Shown: positions 21,311 to 29,662 of the stretch, piece by piece | Layout: every line of letters starts with the position of its first letter | How positions within the stretch are numbered: the first letter of the stretch is position 1 | Assembly: GCA_024707305.1 (NCBI GenBank) | Contig: JANPZZ010000022.1 | Coordinates: 124,001 to 188,000, forward strand | DNA: 64,000 nucleotides | Direction: 5' to 3' | Source: Chitinophagaceae bacterium | Lineage (GTDB): Bacteria; Bacteroidota; Bacteroidia; Chitinophagales; Chitinophagaceae | The notes under the pieces: generated by a model | Told to the model about the DNA's origin: nothing | What the model saw: only the letters and a program-made list of their open reading frames with translations | Database searches by the model: none | Program-made: the position numbers and the translations under genes

Positions 21311-21440
21311 TAGGCAAGCGGCAAGCGGCAAACGGCAAACGGCAACGGCAAGCGGCAAAACGGCAAGCGGCAAACGGCAAACGACAAACGGCAAGCGGCA
21401 AACGGCAAAACGGCAAGCGGCAAAATGGTAAGCGGCAAAG
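21311..21440. repeat. Long heptamer array (GGCAAAC/GGCAAGC)
   Basis: About seventeen tandem CGGCAAA/CGGCAAG units, the longest array of this family in the window. It starts directly after the tsf terminator. Confidence 0.85.
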
Positions 21441-21477
21441 AACCACCGGGAAAACCTCTTCAACCATTTCAAATATT

Positions 21478-21538
21478 GTCACATTGCCACATTACCACAT
21501 TGTCACATTTTCTCATTTCCACATTTCCCCATTTCCTC
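21478..21538. repeat. Octamer array, CATTTCC orientation
   Basis: Degenerate WCACATTG/TCATTTCC units 40 bp after the heptamer array; the two families sit where the two arms of other elements do. Confidence 0.75.
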
Positions 21539-21587
21539 GCCTCTACTCAATTTGTAGTATCTCCCCGTTTTTCCGCTCCCTATTGAA

Positions 21588-21595
21588 TATATTTG
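21588..21595 (+). promoter_or_regulatory. -7 box TATATTTG of the TPR kinase gene
   Basis: Exact TAnnTTTG, 10 bp before the ATG at 21606; implies a very short leader. Confidence 0.6.
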
Positions 21596-21605
21596 GATAC
21601 TACGC

Positions 21606-23565
21606 ATGCGCAAATCCATCCTAATACTGCTTATCGGCCTGGGGCTGCTGGATACCTCGTGGGCGCAAACGAGGCTTATCGACAGCCTCAAAAGAGACAT
21701 ATACGTAGCAGCCAGTGAAAAGGACCGTCTCCAGGCTTTGCTGTCACTTTGCGAAGAGAGCCGGAATATTCACCGCGATACATTGGAGTTTTATGTTGGA
21801 TGGGCGAGACGACTTGCCGCACAAATCGGCGACCGCAGGGATAAAATACTCGGCGACCTCGCTTATGCAAATATGTACTTCCGATGGGGCTGGATCGACT
21901 CGGCACTGATAACTGTTGAACCGGTTTTAAAAGGTGCGCCGGTAGAAGACGCATCAATTCGCGATCTGCACTTTAAAGCCGCAAGACAAAAAGCGTTGTA
22001 CTACGGGGGGCAACTAAAATATCCAGAAGCACTGCAGGTATTGTATAAACTGGTTAGCGATGCCGAACGTTTTTCCGATACAGTTCATGTCGCAGCCAAC
22101 ATGAATACCATCGCTTCAATCGCTTTGCAACGATCTGCCCCACGCACTGCGCTGATGTGGTTGCACCGCGCTTATAATTATACATCTTCATCTGATAAAC
22201 ATGAACCTATTCGCGCTGCCATCTTTACCAACATGGCGGATGCTTTTATGCAGGCAGGTAAATTAGATTCATCGGCATATTTTATCAGGCAGGGTGTTGA
22301 TCTTTTTTCAAAAGAGCAAAATCTCTCCAACCTCGCACATGCACTGCAACGCCAGTCGTCCATTTTTATAAAACTAAAACAGCTGGATAGCGCCGAAGCG
22401 GCATTGAAACAAATGATTGAAGTGCGCCGCCAAACCAATGATGGTAGTATGTGGCTCGATGATAATTTATCATTAATGGATTTTTATCTCGAAACCGGAC
22501 AGGCGCAAAAAGCGATTGAATTTTGCAAGGAAGCATTGCAACGCGGCAATGTGCAGGATTCAACTCTCGGAAAAAGGCAAAGTCTTTTCAAATAATGTAA
22601 ATCTACGTTTGAGTTATTACGAAGCGCTAGCGCGTTGTTACAGGTTCATTGGCGACGATAAACAATACCAGGAAACGCTGGAACGTATCATCTCTGCAAA
22701 AGACTCTTTTTACCTCGCAAATTCTGCCGAAGCTATCGCGGAAATGCAGACAAAGTATGAGGTACAGAAAAAAGAGAATACGATTATTCAGCAGCAATTA
22801 AGTCTCGTTAAAAAGAATAATCTTTTTTATCTCACGGTTGCCTGTGTTGCATTTGCAGCCATCGTTGCAATGTTGGTATTTGTGAGTTACAGAAAACGGG
22901 AGAAATTGAAAATGCAATTATTGCTGGAACGTGAGAAAGCGGAAGCAGAAGAAAACGAGCGTAAACGAATCGCTGCTGATTTACACGATAACCTGGGTGC
23001 GTATGCAGCCAGCATCGCATCTAATCTCGACTTCCTGGGTACACAGGAAAAAGACAGTCAGCAGGCAAATGCGTTGCAGGAGCTGCGCAATAACTCGCAG
23101 GCCATTGTAGCCCAACTTTCTGATACAATCTGGGCATTGAATAAAGAAACCATGACGCTGACCGCAATCAGTGACCGGATCAAAATTTTTCTCCGGCGCC
23201 TTCGCCCGAGTTACCCGCATATAGAACTGATGTTAAGCGAAAATATTTCAAATGATATACCCTTTCCGCCAACCCAGGCTTATCATTTATTCCGGATCAT
23301 ACAGGAAGCTGTTGTAAATTCATTGAAACATAGCCAGGGTAGTCGTGTGTCGGTTTCGATAGAAAGTGACCAGAACTGGAAAATTGGCGTGCACGACAAT
23401 GGAACGGGGTTAAAGTCAGTTGCATCATCGCCAGGCGGAAATGGACTGGTTAATATGAAGCGGCGCGCCCTGGCAGCCGGCTGTCAGATTAGCTGGTTTA
23501 ATACACAACCCCATGGACTCCAGGTTTTGATATCACCCGTTCACTCCAAACCAACTACACCATAA
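21606..23565 (+). CDS. TPR-containing histidine kinase (frameshifted)
   Basis: Reconstructed protein of about 653 residues. Signal peptide (to GLLDTSWAQ), then a periplasmic TPR region of about 380 residues, a membrane helix (FYLTVACVAFAAIVAMLVFV), then a HisKA_3 box RIAADLHDNLGA with the phosphoacceptor His, and a NarL-partner ATPase domain (IIQEAVVNSLKHSQGSRVSV; HDNGTGL; GNGLVNMKRRA). The frame shifts near 22570 (CTCGGAAAAAGG). The response regulator follows after 10 bp, so the pair is one operon. The TPR domain probably senses a periplasmic protein or peptide. Confidence 0.88.
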
Positions 23566-23575
23566 CCATACCATT

Positions 23576-24269
23576 ATGTCTTTCTACAACATCAAACCAA
23601 TTTAAAGTTGCACTGGCCGAGGATAATGCCGTCAACAGGAATACATTTATGCAAAAGCTAAAGCTGTCTGAAAAAATGCAGCTTGTTTTCACAGCAGCCA
23701 ATGGTGATGAATGCCTGGAAGAATTAAAAGGACTTCCGCATAACAACCTGCCACATGTTGTTTTTATGGATTTGGAAATGCCACAATTAAACGGCATCGA
23801 AACCATCCGCCACGCAAAAGCTTTGTATCCACAGGTACATTTTATTGTATTAACAGTATTTGATGATGATGATAAAATTTTTGAAGCCATTCGTGCCGGT
23901 GCATCCGGATATTTATTGAAACATGAACCTGCATCGGTGCTGCAGGATGCAGTAGTGAATGTGTTGGAAACGGGCGGCGCGCCCATGAGTCCGGCGATTG
24001 CACGGAAAGCCCTGCAACTGTTGAGTCGTGCTCCTGAAACACAGGATGCAGGTAAAACAGAAAGTAGCAATCTCCCCGTCAACATCACTGAGCGTGAGAA
24101 GGAAATTCTCCAGCACATGGTTAGCGGCTGGGACGCCAAAACCATTGCGGCTCAACTCGACCTCAGCGTTCTTACCGTACGCAAGCACATCGCAAATATC
24201 TATGACAAGTTGCATGTGAACTCGAGAGCACAGGTAATTACGTTGGCGCATAAAAATAACTGGAAATAA
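23576..24269 (+). CDS. NarL/LuxR-type response regulator
   Basis: About 230 residues. The receiver domain has VALAEDN, the phosphoacceptor Asp in VVFMDLEMP and Lys in GYLLKHEP. The C-terminal LuxR HTH has ITEREKEILQHMVSG and VLTVRKHIANIYDKL. The ATG at 23576 is one base out of frame (TCTTTCT; one T too many), and correcting it gives MSSTTSNQFKVALAEDN. The in-frame ATG at 23649 would remove the acidic pocket. Partner of the TPR kinase. Confidence 0.9.
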
Positions 24270-24271
24270 TG

Positions 24272-24390
24272 TGGCAATGAGAAAATGAGAAAATGAGGAA
24301 ATGAGGAAATATCCACGCGGTAATAACGTTTCTCTATTTACAAATCCCCCTATTTACATATTTCCTCATTTCCTCATTTTCACATTGTCT
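24272..24390. repeat. Two-armed inverted octamer element
   Basis: Left arm GAGAAAATGAGGAAATG... to about 24310, unique core, right arm in CATTTCC orientation 24356-24388. It starts two bases after the response regulator stop. Confidence 0.8.
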
Positions 24391-24423
24391 CGAGATGAAC
24401 CTTGCCTTATCTACTCCTTTTCC

Positions 24424-24431
24424 TATCTTCG
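24424..24431 (+). promoter_or_regulatory. -7 box TATCTTCG, pyrH promoter
   Basis: One mismatch to TAnnTTTG. TTG at 24402-24404 could be the -33 element, about 19 bp upstream. Confidence 0.45.
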
Positions 24432-24450
24432 CAAAGCAAAAACAAACACC

Positions 24451-25164
24451 ATGTTGCCAAAGTACAAACGTATCCTGTTAAAACTGTCTGGTGAATCGCT
24501 GATGGGTGATAAGAGTTTCGGAATGGACTCGAGCGTGATTGCCCAGTATGCATTGGACATTAAATCCATCACGGATCTTGGTGTACAGGTAGCGATTGTA
24601 ATTGGCGGTGGAAATATTTACAGGGGCATGAATGAGGCAGAAACGGGTATAGAGCGCGCCCATGGCGACTATATGGGAATGCTGGCCACTGTGATCAATG
24701 GTATGGCTTTGCAAGCAGGCCTGGAGCGGGTAGGGGTTTACACCCGTCTGCAAAGCGCCATAAAAATGGAACAAATTGCGGAGCCTTATATCCGCCGCCG
24801 CGCCATCCGCCACGTTGAAAAAGGACGTGTGGTAATCTTCGGTGCCGGCACAGGTAACCCTTACTTTACTACCGATACAGCCGGATCACTCCGCGCTATT
24901 GAAATAAATGCCGACGTAATCCTGAAAGGAACACGAGTTGATGGCATCTACACCGCCGATCCCGAAAAAGATCCAACAGCAACAAAATTTGAAAACATTA
25001 CGTTCCAGGAATGCCTGAGCAAAAACCTCCGCGTAATGGATATGACCGCCTTCACACTTTGCATGGAAAACAACCTGCCGATCATCGTTTTTGATATGAA
25101 CAAAGAAGGCAACCTCCGCCGTGTGGTTACAGGCGAAAAAGTAGGAACCCTCGTCAAAGGTTAA
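24451..25164 (+). CDS. pyrH: UMP kinase
   Basis: Phosphorylates UMP to UDP in pyrimidine nucleotide synthesis; 237 residues, full length. Motifs: [14 protein letters not shown] at the start, [10 protein letters not shown], and [13 protein letters not shown] in the nucleotide-binding region. I use the ATG at 24451; the frame extends upstream, but only through the octamer repeat. Confidence 0.97.
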   Translation: MLPKYKRILLKLSGESLMGDKSFGMDSSVIAQYALDIKSITDLGVQVAIVIGGGNIYRGMNEAETGIERAHGDYMGMLATVINGMALQAGLERVGVYTRLQSAIKMEQIAEPYIRRRAIRHVEKGRVVIFGAGTGNPYFTTDTAGSLRAIEINADVILKGTRVDGIYTADPEKDPTATKFENITFQECLSKNLRVMDMTAFTLCMENNLPIIVFDMNKEGNLRRVVTGEKVGTLVKG

Positions 25165-25179
25165 TCGCTTTACCAGTTC

Positions 25180-26277
25180 TTATTTGCCGGGCCAACCTGC
25201 CTGCAGGTATGCTTTTAATTGCTGGAACGTAAGGAAGATTCTTATTTCCCCCATTGCATAGGGCCCTATTTCGTAGGGTGTATAACTGAAGCAGATACCT
25301 GTGTCGGTGAGATAGAAATTCTCCGTAACCGGAACTTCGTCTTCAAACAGACCGCCTTCAGTTAACGGTTCATTTGCTTTTAATCCCAGTTGTTTGCGCA
25401 GGCTTTGCGCCATTAATGTGGGCAGCACGGTGAAGCCTGCAGGAGTCAGGATATCCTTTAACTCAAGTGCACGTTGCCGCGAGAAATCGAAGCAGAGATA
25501 GGCGGATCCGTAGTTGCCATGCGCCCCGCCGCTATAGGAATGCCAGAACGATTCCAGACTCACCCATTTATCAGAAAAATAAACAAGGTTCATATTTTGC
25601 GCAAGGGAATAGCTATAACTTGATGGATATTCCATCCAGTCGCTGTCGGCCACTTCACGCAGTTCCTTCCTGTAATCTTCCAGGTAAAGATCCCTTTGCG
25701 TTTCTAAATATTGAAGTGGTGATCTGATTTCTGCAACCTCATTCACGAGCTTGTTGATGGCTTTTTGCAGCGCAGGTATATAACTTTGTTTTCCCACCGG
25801 CCATAAAATATTACCATCGTAAGCTGCACCGGCACTCTCTTCTAACTCCGGTTTCAATTTAAATACACCGCTCGTAGTCCAGTTTTGAAAAACAAATGGC
25901 GTGGCTTCCATTCGCGTAAGTTTGACTTCGAGTTTGCGGCTGCTTTCGTTCAGTTGCCAGGTGCCGTTCAGGGAGTCGCCCTTCAATTGTAATGAAAAAA
26001 TCTCGGGTTCAACTTCAGAATCTATCGTCAGAAGTGAGTAGCCACTCAATCGTAAATTTTCATAGCCAATGAGCTCTACAAGCTCAATTGGCAGTTTTGA
26101 GTTGTGGTAATAGTAAAAACCCGAATGGCTTTCGGCCGATTTTTGGAGGTGCAGGGTGATGGGGTAGCGGTCAATTCTCCCTGTAAATGCCTGATACCAA
26201 ATGCTATCCTGCGAAAATGCGCTACCAGCTGAAAAAATTATGAAAAACAGGCCAACAATTTTCTTCATTTTATGCAC
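25180..26277 (-). CDS. Exported DUF3298-domain protein
   Basis: 365 residues with a signal peptide (KIVGLFFIIFSAGSAFSQ; start at 26277 or at the second Met at 26268). The N-terminal half (WYQAFTGRIDRYPITLHLQ) is a beta domain of unknown role. The C-terminal half has the DUF3298/RsiV pattern: FWHSYSGGAHGNYGSAYLCFDF, LKDILTPAGF, then FYLTDTGICFSYTPYEIGPYA. RsiV relatives bind lysozyme, but most exported Bacteroidota members have no known ligand. It is divergent from the coiled-coil gene at 26405. Confidence 0.8.
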   Translation of the reverse strand: MHKMKKIVGLFFIIFSAGSAFSQDSIWYQAFTGRIDRYPITLHLQKSAESHSGFYYYHNSKLPIELVELIGYENLRLSGYSLLTIDSEVEPEIFSLQLKGDSLNGTWQLNESSRKLEVKLTRMEATPFVFQNWTTSGVFKLKPELEESAGAAYDGNILWPVGKQSYIPALQKAINKLVNEVAEIRSPLQYLETQRDLYLEDYRKELREVADSDWMEYPSSYSYSLAQNMNLVYFSDKWVSLESFWHSYSGGAHGNYGSAYLCFDFSRQRALELKDILTPAGFTVLPTLMAQSLRKQLGLKANEPLTEGGLFEDEVPVTENFYLTDTGICFSYTPYEIGPYAMGEIRIFLTFQQLKAYLQAGWPGK

Positions 26278-26404
26278 GGGTCTTTTAATTATTGAAGATA
26301 GCGATTATCTTGCGTTCACTTCCCTCCTATTGTAAAAACGAAATAGCCGGTTACCGGGTATTTATTCCTGATTTAACCACCGTTTTTAATACGACGATTT
26401 TACT

Positions 26405-27607
26405 ATGGCCGCCACCCTAAGTCTTTCCATCCTGGAAATTGTGTTGTTGCTGTTTGGAGCAATAATCCTGGGTATCACCATTCATTTCTTTATTGCAAGC
26501 CGCAAGAATTTGCGCGCAGCAACAGAAGAGATGGAACAAACCTCTTTTGCACGCGACGAATGGAAGTTGCGTTACTTCAACGACATGGAAGCACGCGAGA
26601 AAGAACTCGCTGAATTGAAAGCTCAGTTGCAGGAGTCGGAAGAAAACAGCCGTATCTACAACATGGAGCTCGATGAAGTGAAACGTGAACATCGTTTGCT
26701 AAAAGCAGAACTGAAGAACACACTGGCTGAATCGCAACCCAACGAGGATGTTGAACACGAACTGGAAGTATTGCGCAACCAGGTGCAAAACCTGCAGGGA
26801 GAACTGATGATCAGCCGCGCCGCTTCACACAAAAACGACGAACAACAGGTTTTGATTCAGGAACTGCGAGCTGAAATACAAAATATTCGCGCCGAGCTGG
26901 AACAGGAGCGTGCATCACGCCAGGAAGTACATGCAGACAAACCAGATTACCTCGATCAGTTGCGTCAGGCTCAGAAAAGTCTTTCAGAACATAATCAAAA
27001 AATCAACGAACTCCTGGGCAATATTGACATCATCAAAGAAAAAGAAGAGAAAGAACGCGAAATGATGCGCAATAATGAGGAGCTATATGGCCAGCTGGAA
27101 GAAATGCGCCGGACGTTGAATGAAAAGGAAAATGAAATTGCGCATATCCAACAACAACAAAAGCTGACGAAAGAAATGAGCTCTATGCTCGACAGCGCCT
27201 ATGCGGAATTCAATACGCTCCAGAGCAAAATTCAGAAACTCGAATCGCAATTAACAACAGCGCGATTAAACAATCTTGAAATTGAAGACCTGCGTGAAGA
27301 ACATACACGCCTGCAACGCGACGTAGAAGAGCATCGCAATAAATCAACGCGTCTTTCAATCGAAAACCAGCATTTACAATCTGCGCTGGCAGAAACAGAA
27401 GATAAATTGCGTGAAGCAAATATTCAACGCCAACAATTACAAAAGCGCGTCAGCTACCTGGAAGAACTCAACAACGATTTACAGGTGGTTTCGGAAACCA
27501 ATAAAAAGCTTGAAAATCAACTTCGCCGCGTAAGCGAGCTGGAAAGCATGCTGAATGTGGTTTCTGAAGAACGTGATCAACTGATGCGGCGCCAGACGGG
27601 GCTGTGA
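26405..27607 (+). CDS. Membrane-anchored coiled-coil protein
   Basis: 400 residues. One N-terminal membrane helix (LSILEIVLLLFGAIILGITIHFFIA), then almost entirely coiled coil rich in Glu, Gln, Arg and Leu, with no catalytic motif. It resembles myosin- or SMC-like rod proteins only by composition. It could be a cell-envelope or division-linked scaffold. No recognised family. Confidence 0.75.
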   Translation: MAATLSLSILEIVLLLFGAIILGITIHFFIASRKNLRAATEEMEQTSFARDEWKLRYFNDMEAREKELAELKAQLQESEENSRIYNMELDEVKREHRLLKAELKNTLAESQPNEDVEHELEVLRNQVQNLQGELMISRAASHKNDEQQVLIQELRAEIQNIRAELEQERASRQEVHADKPDYLDQLRQAQKSLSEHNQKINELLGNIDIIKEKEEKEREMMRNNEELYGQLEEMRRTLNEKENEIAHIQQQQKLTKEMSSMLDSAYAEFNTLQSKIQKLESQLTTARLNNLEIEDLREEHTRLQRDVEEHRNKSTRLSIENQHLQSALAETEDKLREANIQRQQLQKRVSYLEELNNDLQVVSETNKKLENQLRRVSELESMLNVVSEERDQLMRRQTGL

Positions 27608-27639
27608 AAAATGTAGTATCGATCCAGGTGCAGGCAAAA

Positions 27640-27772
27640 TGTGCTAATATGGTAACAGGACGATGTGGTAATGTAAATAATTAAGAGCTACTTCATTTTG
27701 GGAATATCACATTTCCACATTTCCACATTTTCACATTTCCACATTTTCACATTTCCTCATTTCCTCATTTTC
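27640..27772. repeat. Octamer element with dominant right arm
   Basis: Weak GTGGTAATG units on the left, then seven to eight tight WCATTTCC units 27706-27772. The array ends 7 bp before the pdxH -7 box. Confidence 0.8.
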
Positions 27773-27778
27773 CTGTCG

Positions 27779-27786
27779 TAGCTTTG
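27779..27786 (+). promoter_or_regulatory. -7 box TAGCTTTG, pdxH promoter
   Basis: Exact TAnnTTTG only 4 bp before the pdxH ATG at 27791, so the transcript should be leaderless or nearly so. Confidence 0.6.
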
Positions 27787-27790
27787 TGGT

Positions 27791-28435
27791 ATGAACAAAG
27801 ACGTCGCCTCCATCCGGAAAAATTATTCCCAGTATAGTCTTACTGAAAACGATACTGCCGCTGATCCGATTGTTCAATTCGACAAGTGGTGGCAGCAGGC
27901 GGTAGAAGCGGAGATTGATGAAGTAAATGCGATGACGCTGGCCACGGCGTCGGCTGATGGCATTCCCTCAGCACGGATTGTTTTATTAAAAGGCTATTCG
28001 CCTGAAGGATTCCTGTTTTTTACAAATTACGAAAGCTATAAAGGGCGTCAGTTGCAGGAGAATCCCAAAGCTGCTTTGGTGTTTTTCTGGAAAGAACTGG
28101 AACGCCAGGTGCGTATTACGGGTATTGTGAAAAAGGTAGATGAAAAAGAAAGCGATGATTATTTTTCGTCGCGGCCCGAAGGGAGTCAGTTGGGCGCTAC
28201 GATATCACCGCAAAGCCGGATAATTGAAAGCCGCGACTGGCTGGAGACGAAGCTGGCGGAAGCCGCACAGAATCTGAAGCCAGGCACATTAAAGCGGCCA
28301 TCCCATTGGGGAGGCTTTTGTGTAAAACCGATTGTTATGGAGTTCTGGCAGGGTCGTCCATCGCGCCTGCACGACAGGATTGAATATTCGCTCCAGGAAG
28401 ATGGGAGCTGGAAGCGGGTGCGACTGGCACCTTAG
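27791..28435 (+). CDS. pdxH: Pyridoxamine 5'-phosphate oxidase
   Basis: FMN-dependent oxidase that makes pyridoxal 5'-phosphate; 214 residues, full length. Family motifs: PSARIVLLKGYSPEGFLFFT, SYKGRQLQENPKAALVFFW, and the C-terminal EFWQGRPSRLHDR. The start is MNKDVASIRKNYSQYSL. Confidence 0.96.
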   Translation: MNKDVASIRKNYSQYSLTENDTAADPIVQFDKWWQQAVEAEIDEVNAMTLATASADGIPSARIVLLKGYSPEGFLFFTNYESYKGRQLQENPKAALVFFWKELERQVRITGIVKKVDEKESDDYFSSRPEGSQLGATISPQSRIIESRDWLETKLAEAAQNLKPGTLKRPSHWGGFCVKPIVMEFWQGRPSRLHDRIEYSLQEDGSWKRVRLAP

Positions 28436-28436
28436 A

Positions 28437-28540
28437 CAGAATGTGTAAATGAGAAAATGTGGAAATGTGAAAATATTCAACAGTTTACCTGTATTGCGTA
28501 TCTCCCCATTTCCAGATTTTCTCATTTACACATTTCCCTT
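28437..28540. repeat. Two-armed octamer element between convergent genes
   Basis: Left arm GTAAATGAGAAAATGTGGAAATG (28441-28470), core of about 35 bp, right arm 28508-28540. It begins right after the pdxH stop, and its right arm supplies the last codons of the THX gene. Confidence 0.8.
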
Positions 28541-28645
28541 TATCCTTTTTTTCTTCGCCACTGCTTTCTTCTTTGCCGGGCGTGCTTTACCAAATGAGCC
28601 TTTGAAACGTTTTCCTTTTGCAGTTTTTTTATCTCCTCTTCCCAT
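28526..28645 (-). CDS. 30S ribosomal protein THX
   Basis: 39-residue, very basic protein, MGRGDKKTAKGKRFKGSFGK followed by a Lys/Arg/Ala-rich tail ending KGNV. The first 20 residues match the THX family, a small protein that fits into the head of the small ribosomal subunit. It is too short for most ORF filters. The last codons lie in the octamer repeat, which suggests that the repeat inserted or grew into the 3' end. Confidence 0.85.
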   Translation of the reverse strand: MGRGDKKTAKGKRFKGSFGKARPAKKKAVAKKKRIKGNV

Positions 28646-28685
28646 ATTTTATTTTTTTAGAGTTGTAAAGGTAATTGATTTAATG

Positions 28686-28722
28686 AAAAAAGCCCCCATT
28701 GCGGGTTGCAGAGGGGCTTTTA
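28686..28722 (-). terminator. Terminator of the HU gene
   Basis: AAAAGCCCC (28713-28721 complement) pairs with GGGGCTTTT, followed on the minus strand by TTTTT. It lies between HU and THX. Confidence 0.8.
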
Positions 28723-28737
28723 TCCAGAATTTGTCTG

Positions 28738-29007
28738 TTACAGTTTCGCAGCGAGTTCTTTACCAGCTTTGAAACGGGCAACTTTACGAGCTTTGATTTT
28801 GATTACTTCGCCAGTTTGTGGGTTACGGCCATTGCGAGCTGCTCTTTTCGACACGGAAAAAGTACCAAAACCTACCAGGGTCACTTTGCCACCGCCTTTC
28901 AGTGTTTTGGTTACTGCCTCTACAAAAGAATCCAATGCCTCATTTGCCTGTGTCTTCGTGATACCTGCATCCTCAGCGAGCTTCGCAATTAATTCTGCTT
29001 TGTTCAT
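28738..29007 (-). CDS. HU-family DNA-binding protein
   Basis: Histone-like nucleoid protein, 89 residues from the ATG at 29007 ([20 protein letters not shown]); the open frame starts ten codons earlier. Hallmarks: [21 protein letters not shown] and [16 protein letters not shown], with the DNA-contacting arm NPQTGE. Binds and bends DNA as a dimer. Confidence 0.96.
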   Translation of the reverse strand: MNKAELIAKLAEDAGITKTQANEALDSFVEAVTKTLKGGGKVTLVGFGTFSVSKRAARNGRNPQTGEVIKIKARKVARFKAGKELAAKL

Positions 29008-29134
29008 AGTATGTCTTTTTGAAGTTTTAAACGGCACAAATTTATTCGCATTTACTTAGATCAGCGAATAATTTCGATACAATTTTCAAAAAGAAAATTC
29101 GCTGGAACCCGCGCCCGGCAAGAGTTTTACACAA

Positions 29135-29440
29135 TCAATCCACAACCTGTAGTACGGAGCGGAAGGCAATTACTTTATTGCCCCAACGCTCTACCGATTT
29201 GCGGCGAAGCAACTCGGCATATTCTCGTATATAGCGATTGTAATGAGATTTACTTTCCGCATGATATTGCACAGCATAGGTATGTGCTTCAGAAATGTCG
29301 ATTTCAATCATCTGCAGAATTACCGCATGTGTAAAACATCCGGTACCTGTTACCTCGGGAATATGCTCATCGCGCATCCACTTCAGCCACTCTTCGACAA
29401 TAACCAGATCAACCTGGGTAGTTACGTTGTAGATTATCAT
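29135..29440 (-). CDS. DUF4286 family protein
   Basis: 101 residues: MIIYNVTTQVDLVIVEEWLKW, HIPEVTGTGCFTHAVILQMI, TYAVQYHAESKSHYNRYIRE. It matches the small DUF4286 family of Bacteroidota, related to ferredoxin-like/dimeric alpha-beta barrel proteins. No known function. Confidence 0.85.
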   Translation of the reverse strand: MIIYNVTTQVDLVIVEEWLKWMRDEHIPEVTGTGCFTHAVILQMIEIDISEAHTYAVQYHAESKSHYNRYIREYAELLRRKSVERWGNKVIAFRSVLQVVD

Positions 29441-29459
29441 GATGCAAAGCTAATGGGAA

Positions 29460-29661
29460 AAAGAGAAAAATGAGGAAATGAGGAAATGTGACAATGTGGC
29501 AATATGTAAATATGTAAATGAGAAAATTTGGGGTTAAATAATTTCGGAAATCTGTTCTTCTTACAAAGTGTTAGCATATAATCTCCGCATTTCCACATTT
29601 CCTCATTTCCTCATTTCCACATTTCCTCATTTACATATTGCCACATTTCCCCTCATTTCCC
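29460..29661. repeat. Two-armed inverted octamer element
   Basis: Left arm 29462-29526 (GAGGAAATG units, then GTAAATATG units), unique core of about 60 bp, right arm 29587-29661 with nine WCATTTCC-like units. It fills the spacer between two minus-strand genes and touches the DUF2339 stop. Confidence 0.85.
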
Positions 29662-29662
29662 C

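Noticed and set aside
21243..21482. Short ORFs on both strands around the heptamer array
   Set aside because: Low-complexity translations of tandem GGCAAAC, with no sign of selection.
24301..24450. N-terminal extension of PyrH
   Set aside because: It is translated octamer repeat; UMP kinases start near [16 protein letters not shown].
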